Below are positions 1 to 5,610 of a stretch of 7,425 bases of DNA, in pieces (positions within the stretch are counted from its first letter, which is position 1; every line of letters starts with the position of its first letter). The notes under the pieces were generated by a model. The model was not told where the DNA came from and ran no database searches. It saw nothing but the letters and a program-made list of their open reading frames with translations. Position numbers and translations under genes: made by a program. The DNA lies in the NCBI GenBank assembly GCA_945889575.1, contig CAMDBY010000082.1:1-7425 (forward strand), written 5' to 3'. Origin of the DNA: Bifidobacterium breve. GTDB taxonomy: Bacteria > Actinomycetota > Acidimicrobiia > Acidimicrobiales > Ilumatobacteraceae.

Positions 1-501
1 CATCGTCCACAACAAGTCAGACAACCTGTTCAGATACGGCACGACGTAACGAGGCAGTGGAGCTGCCGCAAACGCCTGACGCTCGGCACGACGCACAGTG
101 GTACGAGCAAAGTCGAGCCATGCAGATACTGGATGTTCACCCGGCACAACGAACTCGGTTGGCGGTTCAAACTTCGTATCAAGGTCGTCGATGATCTGTT
201 CCAGACGATCCACCATCTCAGATGTGACACAACTGACACCTGGCTTTAGCTTGTGGCGGTTTTCAGGCAATGTGGCCAATTCGGCCATCAACACATAGAG
301 GTCTTTCATCATTGGCACCACGATGCCATCGACCTCAGAACCATGACCAGCCGCTGTACGCACAAGGCCAATGACGGCTTGTGCTTCATCAACGGCACCA
401 TAGGCGCGAGGCAACTCACTGTCCTTCGGCACTCGGCCTCCGTAAAAGAGTCCGGTCGTGCCGTCGTCGCCTTCTCGGGTGTAGATCTTTATGCGAGCCA
501 T
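1..501 (-). CDS. Cob(I)alamin adenosyltransferase (PduO/MMAB type), partial, 3' end off the window
   Basis: This cytoplasmic enzyme transfers the adenosyl group of ATP to cob(I)alamin, making adenosylcobalamin, the cofactor of mutases such as methylmalonyl-CoA mutase. The first 167 residues are visible. Near the N-terminus IYTREGDDGTTGLFYGGRV (6-24) is the family's nucleotide-binding segment, followed by AYGAVDEA (33-40). RTTVRRAER (133-141) matches the conserved R-x3-RRAER cobalamin/ATP-site helix, and YLNRLSDLL (156-164) is the usual C-terminal motif, so roughly the last 20-30 residues are missing. The ATG at 501 is the only ATG in frame; an in-frame stop lies 34-36 bases upstream. No strong ribosome binding site precedes it. 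It is divergent from metH with 35 bases between start codons, which fits a cobalamin locus. One departure from the family is GEHPVSAWLD (121-130), where a G-G/S-rich turn and Leu-His are common. The family call is secure; its physiological partner enzyme is not visible. Confidence 0.92.
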   Translation of the reverse strand, partial: MARIKIYTREGDDGTTGLFYGGRVPKDSELPRAYGAVDEAQAVIGLVRTAAGHGSEVDGIVVPMMKDLYVLMAELATLPENRHKLKPGVSCVTSEMVDRLEQIIDDLDTKFEPPTEFVVPGEHPVSAWLDFARTTVRRAERQAFAAAPLPRYVVPYLNRLSDLLWTM

Positions 502-506
502 TCCAT

Positions 507-537
507 TGACTCTATGGCAAGTATCGTGAAGGAGTCA
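507..537. promoter_or_regulatory. Divergent intergenic region with 6-bp inverted repeat over the metH ribosome binding site
   Basis: Only 35 bases separate the two divergent start codons. They hold TGACTC (507-512) and its exact reverse complement GAGTCA (532-537), 19 bases apart. The right arm covers the end of the Shine-Dalgarno sequence AAGGAG (529-534) and the A of the metH ATG. This could be an operator half-site pair serving both genes, or an mRNA hairpin masking metH initiation. A 6-bp match in so short a region could also be chance. I could not find convincing -35/-10 pairs for either gene, so the promoters probably lie inside the opposite coding sequences. Confidence 0.25.
529..534 (+). 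promoter_or_regulatory. metH ribosome binding site with unusually short spacing
   Basis: AAGGAG is a strong Shine-Dalgarno match but stands only two bases before the ATG at 537, shorter than the usual five to nine. No alternative start is available: an in-frame TGA lies at 507-509 with no start codon between, and the protein begins VIVFDGAFGT at residue 14, where the family's conserved block begins. The close spacing may lower initiation. Confidence 0.55.
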
Positions 538-3500
538 TGAATCGCCAGCCCTACCTCGATGCAGTCCGCGACCGAGTCATCGTTTTCGATGGCGCTTTCG
601 GAACTTTCGTACAAGATCTCGACCTCGGTCCAGCCGACTTTGGCGGAGAATCGCTCGAGGGCTGCAATGAAATGCTGTGCCTTACCCGCCCTGATGTCAT
701 TGAATCCATGCACCGCGCATTCCTTGACGTAGGTGTCGATGTTATTGAGACTGCCAGCTTCGGAAGTTTCTCTACCGTGCTCGTGGAATACAACATTCCT
801 GAAAAGGCATACGAACTCAATGTGGCCGCCGCAGCAATTGCTCGCCGCGTTGCCGACACGTACGAAGTAGATGGTCGTCCTCGCTACGTAGCGGGCAGCA
901 TCGGGCCAGGCACAAAGTTGCCAAGCCTTGGGCATATTGATTTCGCCACCTTGCGTGATTCCTATGAAGAACAAGCTCGCGGTCTTCTTGATGGCGGCTC
1001 AGATCTCTTTCTCATCGAGACATGCATGGACTTGTTGCAGATCAAGGCCGCAATGCAGGCATGTCGTCGCGCAATGAAGATCGTTGGCCGCGACGTTCCC
1101 ATCCAGGTGCAAGTCACCATGGAAACAACGGGCCGCATGTTGGTCGGTACAGAAATTGGCGCTGCTTATGCCTCACTGCAGGCAATGAAGCCCGACGTCA
1201 TCGGCATCAACTGCGCAACCGGGCCATCAGAAATGCAAGAACACTTGCGTTACCTCAGCGAGCATTCCCTGATTCCTATCAGCGTGCTGCCAAACGCCGG
1301 GTTACCAAGCGTTGTTGATGGAAGAACCCATTATGACCTCACTCCTGAACAACTTGCAGAATTTCATTTGCAACATGTCAGCAAATTGGGCATCGGCATT
1401 GTTGGCGGATGCTGCGGCACAACACCAGAACATTTACGCCAAGTAGTAGAGGCTGTTCGCGGCGTCACCCCGAAAGTGCGCATACCAGAATTCGAACCAA
1501 GCGTGTCATCGCTGTACTCCCCTGTCACGCTGGAACAAGACAACAGCTTCCTCATCATTGGTGAGCGCACCAACGCAAACGGTTCGAGAGCATTCCGCGA
1601 TGCAATGTTGCGCGAAGACTGGGACTCCTGCGTCAAAATGGCAACAGAGCAGATCCGCGAAGGCTCTCACGTGCTTGACGTATGCGTTGACTATGTCGGC
1701 CACGATGGCGCCGTTGACATGAATGAAATTGCATCACGTTTCGCCAGCCAAGCAAGTGTTCCGCTTGTCCTTGACTCAACTGAGCCAGAAGTTATGGAAG
1801 CCGGCCTATTGCATACGGGTGGCCGCAGCATTTTGAACTCAGCCAACCTTGAAGATGGCGAAGCACCTGGCAGTCGTCTCGATCGCGTGTTTTCACTTGC
1901 TCGCGATTACGGCGCGGCCGTTATCTGCCTTCGCATCGATGAACGCGGCCAAGCACGTGACGTGGAATGGAAGATGGAAGTTGCTCATCGCATTCACACA
2001 ATCGCTACCGAGCGCTACGGCCTTTCCGCCAGTGACTTGATCTTCGACGCACTCACATTCCCAATTGGCACAGGCGATGAGGACCTGCGCAAGGATGGCA
2101 TTGCAACGCTTGAGGCAATTCGCCGCATCAAAGAAGAGATTCCCGGTGCATTCACCACTCTTGGCCTTTCAAACGTCAGTTTTGGACTTAGCCCTTCTAC
2201 TCGCCAGGTGTTGAACAGTGTGTTCTTACATGAAGCGCGCCAAGTTGGCCTCGATTCAGCAATTGTTCATGCATCAAAAATTCTGCCACTCGCACGTATT
2301 CCTGAAGAACAGATCACCGTGTGCCACGACCTCATCTTTGACCGTCGTTCACCTGGCTATGACCCGCTCACAAAGTTGCTCGAGATTTTTGCTGACGTCT
2401 CCACAATTGATGCCGTTAAAGAAGACCGCACCGACTGGACCATTGAACAAATATTGCGTCAACGCATTATTGATGGCGACCGCGAAGGGCTTACCGATGA
2501 TCTTGAACGTGCAATGTCAGATGGCATTGCCCCGCTTGACATCATCAATGAATTTCTTCTTGATGGCATGCGCGAAGTGGGCGAACTCTTCGGCTCTGGC
2601 CGCATGCAACTGCCGTTCGTTTTGCAAAGCGCAGAAACCATGAAGACCGCTGTTGCCTATCTTGAACCTCATATGGCAAAGACTGGCGAGAGCAGTGCAA
2701 AGGGCAAGCTGGTATTGGCCACCGTAAAGGGTGACGTTCACGACATCGGTAAAAACCTTGTGGACATTATCTGCACCAACAATGGTTACGAAGTGCACAA
2801 CATCGGAATCAAAATCAGTATTTCGGAAATGATCACCAAGGTGAAAGAAGTCGGCGCTGATGCGCTCGGCATGAGCGGGCTGCTCGTAAAGAGCACCATC
2901 ATCATGCGTGACAACTTGCTCGAACTTAATGCACAAGGCCTCAGTGACATACCTGTTCTTCTCGGTGGCGCAGCGCTCACTCGCAGTTACGTGGAACAAG
3001 ACCTGCGCAAAATCTATGATGGCCGTGTTCTGTACGGCAAGGACGCCTTCGAGGGCCTCGCAACTCTTGACACTCTGATGGCAATCAAAAAGTCAGGCGT
3101 TGATGACCCAGACTTTGGTCGCAAGCTTGGCGAACGTGTAATTCCACGACGTGAAAAGGTTGAGGTTGATCCTGCCTCTATTCCGCTTCGTTCTCCTGAA
3201 GTAGAAACAGACAACACAGTCTTTGTTCCGCCATTCCTTGGCTCAAAAGTCGTGAAGGGCATCGGGCTTGATGAGATCGCTGAATACATCAACGAAACTG
3301 CCCTGTTCCGCAACCAATGGCAGTACCGCCCGAACGAGGGTGAATCAGATATTGATTTTAAAGATCGCATCCGCCCCATCTTGCGCGCACAACTCAGCAA
3401 TGCAAAAGCCAGCGGTGTCCTAGTTCCACAATTGGTGTACGGATACTTCCCTGTCAACAGCGATGGCAACGACCTAGTTGTCTACACAGATGACACACGC

Positions 3501-4016
3501 ACAGTCGAACGCACACGCTTCAACTATCCGCGCCAAAAGGTTGCACCATTCATGTGCATCGCCGACTTCTTTCGGTCTATTGAAAGTGGCGAGCCTGACT
3601 ATGCCGCCTTCCACATCGTCACCATGGGTCAACCAATTAGCGAGGCAGCAGCCGAACTATTCGCAGCCAATAAGTACCAGGACTACCTCGAGCTTCATGG
3701 CATCGGTGTTGAAATGGCAGAAGCACTTGCTGAGTACTGGCACCACCGCATTCGTACCGAATGGGGCTTCGTAAACGAAGATGGACCATCAGTTGCTGGC
3801 TTGTTCCGTCAGCAATACCGCGGTGGCCGCTATAGCTGGGGTTACCCCGCATGCCCAGACCTAGAGGACAACGCTCGCGTCGCCGAACTTCTTGAGGCTG
3901 GCCGTATCGGTATCGAAGTTGGTGAAGACACTGGCTGGCAATACCAACCAGAACAAACCACCTCAGCGATTATCTGTCATCACCCGAAGTCAAAATACTT
4001 CGTCGCACGCGACTAA
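537..4016 (+). CDS. metH: Cobalamin-dependent methionine synthase (5-methyltetrahydrofolate-homocysteine methyltransferase)
   Basis: MetH moves a methyl group from 5-methyl-tetrahydrofolate through enzyme-bound cobalamin to homocysteine, giving methionine and tetrahydrofolate in the cytoplasm. All four modules are present in the 1159 residues. The homocysteine domain (about 10-310) has the zinc ligands C226 (NCATGP) and C292-C293 (GGCCGT). The pterin domain (about 335-610) starts at IIGERTNANGS (340-350) and includes VLDSTEP and LSNVSFG. The cap and B12 domain (about 640-860) has GDVHDIG (732-738), whose H735 should be the lower cobalt ligand, and MSGLLVKS. The reactivation domain (about 895-1159) has RYSWGYPACPD (1098-1108), which binds S-adenosylmethionine. 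The protein stops soon after HHPKSKYF, lacking the final 35 or so residues of E. coli MetH (1227 aa), as I recall for actinobacterial forms. Cofactor supply fits the divergent adenosyltransferase. The frame is intact, with no sign of decay. The stop codon sits in the loop of a hairpin. Confidence 0.98.
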   Translation: MNRQPYLDAVRDRVIVFDGAFGTFVQDLDLGPADFGGESLEGCNEMLCLTRPDVIESMHRAFLDVGVDVIETASFGSFSTVLVEYNIPEKAYELNVAAAAIARRVADTYEVDGRPRYVAGSIGPGTKLPSLGHIDFATLRDSYEEQARGLLDGGSDLFLIETCMDLLQIKAAMQACRRAMKIVGRDVPIQVQVTMETTGRMLVGTEIGAAYASLQAMKPDVIGINCATGPSEMQEHLRYLSEHSLIPISVLPNAGLPSVVDGRTHYDLTPEQLAEFHLQHVSKLGIGIVGGCCGTTPEHLRQVVEAVRGVTPKVRIPEFEPSVSSLYSPVTLEQDNSFLIIGERTNANGSRAFRDAMLREDWDSCVKMATEQIREGSHVLDVCVDYVGHDGAVDMNEIASRFASQASVPLVLDSTEPEVMEAGLLHTGGRSILNSANLEDGEAPGSRLDRVFSLARDYGAAVICLRIDERGQARDVEWKMEVAHRIHTIATERYGLSASDLIFDALTFPIGTGDEDLRKDGIATLEAIRRIKEEIPGAFTTLGLSNVSFGLSPSTRQVLNSVFLHEARQVGLDSAIVHASKILPLARIPEEQITVCHDLIFDRRSPGYDPLTKLLEIFADVSTIDAVKEDRTDWTIEQILRQRIIDGDREGLTDDLERAMSDGIAPLDIINEFLLDGMREVGELFGSGRMQLPFVLQSAETMKTAVAYLEPHMAKTGESSAKGKLVLATVKGDVHDIGKNLVDIICTNNGYEVHNIGIKISISEMITKVKEVGADALGMSGLLVKSTIIMRDNLLELNAQGLSDIPVLLGGAALTRSYVEQDLRKIYDGRVLYGKDAFEGLATLDTLMAIKKSGVDDPDFGRKLGERVIPRREKVEVDPASIPLRSPEVETDNTVFVPPFLGSKVVKGIGLDEIAEYINETALFRNQWQYRPNEGESDIDFKDRIRPILRAQLSNAKASGVLVPQLVYGYFPVNSDGNDLVVYTDDTRTVERTRFNYPRQKVAPFMCIADFFRSIESGEPDYAAFHIVTMGQPISEAAAELFAANKYQDYLELHGIGVEMAEALAEYWHHRIRTEWGFVNEDGPSVAGLFRQQYRGGRYSWGYPACPDLEDNARVAELLEAGRIGIEVGEDTGWQYQPEQTTSAIICHHPKSKYFVARD

Positions 4017-4025
4017 GCGTGCGGC
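4002..4025 (+). terminator. Hairpin enclosing the metH stop codon; possible attenuator or weak terminator
   Basis: CGCACGC (4004-4010) and GCGTGCG (4017-4023) are perfect inverted repeats flanking the six-base loop GACTAA, whose last three bases are the metH stop. A G-U pair (4003/4024) and a G-C pair (4002/4025) extend the stem to nine pairs. The following bases TCGTTCAGCC are not a T-run, so classic intrinsic termination is doubtful. It may instead stabilise the mRNA end, mark a rho-dependent end, or affect coupling to the hydrolase gene 45 bases downstream. Ribosomes terminating here would cover the stem. Confidence 0.4.
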
Positions 4026-4061
4026 TCGTTCAGCCTCGCCTCTGCACGATTAGATAGGTCA

Positions 4062-5111
4062 ATGACGACTGACCGATGGACTGCCGAACAGGCACACGAC
4101 TGGAACAGCCGCATCGGGTGGTTAGTCGGCTGCAATTTCAGCCCGTCAACCGCCGGTAATCAATTGGAGATGTGGCAGTCAGAGACATTTGACATTGAAA
4201 CCATCAGTAAAGAATTGGGGTGGGCCGCAGAAATCGGCATGAACACCATTCGTCTCTATCTCCATGATCTTCTGTTTACGGAATCGCCAGACAATTTTCT
4301 TGAACGAATTGAAAATGTTCTGTCCATTGCTGAATCCAACGGAATCGGAGTTGTCCCCGTCCTTTTTGACGGAGTGTGGAATCCGAAACCACGACTCGGA
4401 GTTCAACGAGAACCCGCACCACGACTTCACAATTCAATGTGGGTGCAAAGTCCTGGATCTGAAATCTTCTACGACCGCTCCCGATGGCCAGGGCTACGGG
4501 ATTACGTACAGAAAGTTATTGGGAAATTTCACGATGATTCACGCGTTATTGCATGGGATCTCTTTAATGAACCAGACCAGGTGGACACTGTCACATTGAC
4601 ACTCGGCGCACGTGATGAAAAAATCAAGACAGCAACTGAACTGGTGTCGCAAGTCTTCGATTGGGCACGAGAGATTTCACCATCACAACCTTTGACTGTT
4701 GGTATTTGGGAATACAACACAGAGTGGCAGCCTGCAGAAAACACGTTGAATGAAGTCATACTTGATCGCAGTGACATCATTTCGTTTCATTGCTATGAAC
4801 CTCGCGAGAAACTCACTGCAGTAATTGAATCGCTCAAGACATATGGTCGACCACTCCTCTGTACAGAATGGCTGGCTCGAACCGCTGGCTCGACTGTTGA
4901 CCTCTTAGAAGTTTTTGCTGAACATGGTGTGGGCGCCATCAACTGGGGGTTCGTTGATGGAAGAACCCAGACTCGTTTTCCGTGGCGCTCATGGACCGAA
5001 CCAGTCACAGATCAAGAACCGTGGTTTCACGAACTGCTTCATCGAGATGGATCACCCTACGATGTCAAAGAAGTTGAAACTTTTCGCCGACTCACTTCAC
5101 TACATACGTAG
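4062..5111 (+). CDS. Clan GH-A glycoside hydrolase, GH5/cellulase-like, substrate unknown
   Basis: The 349-residue protein has the layout of a single (beta/alpha)8 retaining glycoside hydrolase. The invariant clan GH-A residues can be followed: R64 (NTIRLYLHDL), N169-E170 (WDLFNEP, general acid/base), H243 and Y245 (SFHCYEP), E269 (LLCTEW, nucleophile) and W295 (INWGFVDG). The N-terminal block GWLVGCNFSPSTAGNQLEMW (19-38) and the HNSMWVQSPG segment (123-132) match a subfamily that databases commonly label 1,4-beta-xylanase or cellulase family protein, but I know of no firm substrate assignment. There is no signal peptide or membrane segment, so it should act inside the cell on imported oligosaccharides or glycoconjugates. 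The ATG at 4062 has only a weak AGG three bases upstream. The gene follows metH by 45 bases and could be co-transcribed. By eye it uses more GGA and CGA codons than metH, a hint of separate origin. Fold and catalytic class are fairly sure, substrate is not. Confidence 0.85.
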   Translation: MTTDRWTAEQAHDWNSRIGWLVGCNFSPSTAGNQLEMWQSETFDIETISKELGWAAEIGMNTIRLYLHDLLFTESPDNFLERIENVLSIAESNGIGVVPVLFDGVWNPKPRLGVQREPAPRLHNSMWVQSPGSEIFYDRSRWPGLRDYVQKVIGKFHDDSRVIAWDLFNEPDQVDTVTLTLGARDEKIKTATELVSQVFDWAREISPSQPLTVGIWEYNTEWQPAENTLNEVILDRSDIISFHCYEPREKLTAVIESLKTYGRPLLCTEWLARTAGSTVDLLEVFAEHGVGAINWGFVDGRTQTRFPWRSWTEPVTDQEPWFHELLHRDGSPYDVKEVETFRRLTSLHT

Positions 5112-5114
5112 TTA

Positions 5115-5129
5115 GCGTGCTTCGCTCGC
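5115..5129. other. Short imperfect hairpin between convergent genes
   Basis: GCGTGC (5115-5120) pairs with GCTCGC (5124-5129) across a TTC loop with one T-T mismatch. It fills most of the 20 bases between the hydrolase stop (5109-5111) and the stop of the convergent gene (5132-5134). It might help end transcription in both directions, but neither side has a T-run. Confidence 0.25.
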
Positions 5130-5131
5130 GA

Positions 5132-5500
5132 CTAAGCGTGACCACCAGCGGTGACGGCAAAAGTCTTATTTGTAATCTGCCAGCAACCATCGACTATTGA
5201 CAGGTTGAAGAAATTGGTAAAGGAGGCCGTTCCCCAAAATCCTTCTTCTTTGACAGTTGCTCGTGCAGCCGTTCCATCGATTTGAATGTCAACAATCTCC
5301 GACATTGAAGGATGCCCTGGTGTTTCAACCATCAGTGCGACGAAACCTTCTTTGTCCATGTCGTAATCGACCCCATCCATTGCACCAAACCAGTGCGCAC
5401 TGCTATGAAACGCCTCATTCATTTGATCAGCGTTACCGTTGCCAGCTCCGTCAATGTAGAGATTCATTACTCTGGTTACTTCTTTGAGTACTTCTGGCAT
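5132..5500 (-). CDS. NTF2-fold small protein, putative lumazine-binding-like (SnoaL-related) family
   Basis: The 122-residue protein resembles the NTF2-like Lumazine_bd_2/SnoaL group: an N-terminal helix region EVTRVMNLYIDGAGNGN (7-23), the segment ADQMNEAFHSSAHWFG (24-39), then beta-strand segments ending in FTNFFNLSIVDGCWQITNKTF (94-114), which follows the family pattern FTDYFxLLKIDGxWKIxxKxF. Members are cone-shaped dimers whose pocket binds or isomerises small hydrophobic ligands; many have no known role, and none can be assigned here. There is no signal peptide. The frame opens further upstream (ATG at 5569), but I chose the ATG at 5500 because GAAGGAA (5506-5512) lies six bases before it and the conserved part begins immediately after. 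It follows the ABC gene by 110 bases on the same strand, with its own possible promoter, and converges on the hydrolase gene. Confidence 0.8.
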   Translation of the reverse strand: MPEVLKEVTRVMNLYIDGAGNGNADQMNEAFHSSAHWFGAMDGVDYDMDKEGFVALMVETPGHPSMSEIVDIQIDGTAARATVKEEGFWGTASFTNFFNLSIVDGCWQITNKTFAVTAGGHA

Positions 5501-5506
5501 GTTGTT

Positions 5507-5511
5507 TCCTT
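5507..5511 (-). promoter_or_regulatory. Ribosome binding site deciding the NTF2-like gene start
   Basis: On the minus strand AAGGA lies six bases before the ATG at 5500, ideal spacing. The upstream in-frame ATG at 5569 would add 23 residues that match nothing in the family and falls between the proposed promoter elements, so the shorter form is preferred. Confidence 0.65.
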
Positions 5512-5551
5512 CGGAATCAATCTTCATCCGTGGGTGAAAAAGCACCGTAAC

Positions 5552-5579
5552 ACAGTATTTTGGGGACAATTACGGACAA
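5552..5579 (-). promoter_or_regulatory. Candidate promoter of the NTF2-like gene
   Basis: On the minus strand TTGTCC (5579-5574) and TACTGT (5557-5552) are separated by 16 bases, a plausible though imperfect -35/-10 pair. The start site would fall near 5545, leaving a leader of about 45 bases before the ATG at 5500. A second TTGTCC copy (5569-5564) lies inside the spacer, ten bases from the first, and could be a repeat recognised by a regulator or simply chance. The ABC gene could also read through into this gene. Confidence 0.3.
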
Positions 5580-5610
5580 AACCAGTCTGTACTGAATTGC
5601 TGGTAAACGC

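Noticed and set aside
502..536. Cobalamin riboswitch upstream of metH
   Set aside because: The gap is 35 bases, far too small for the structure of about 200 bases, and no B12-box-like sequence is visible in or near it.
489..974. 161-codon open frame on the minus strand over the 5' end of metH
   Set aside because: It is antisense to the conserved homocysteine domain of metH, overlaps the adenosyltransferase start, has no recognisable motif, and looks like a shadow frame.
2218..2643. 141-codon plus-strand frame inside metH
   Set aside because: It lies wholly within the continuous metH frame that carries all family motifs, with no independent support.
5501..5569. N-terminal extension of the NTF2-like protein from the ATG at 5569
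   Set aside because: The internal ATG at 5500 has a well-placed ribosome binding site, and the extra 23 residues do not resemble the family.
5577..5604. Intrinsic terminator after the ABC exporter gene
   Set aside because: ACCAG/CTGGT arms (5604-5600 and 5585-5581 on the minus strand) followed by a four-T run exist, but the stem is only 5 bp with a 14-base loop, too weak to call.
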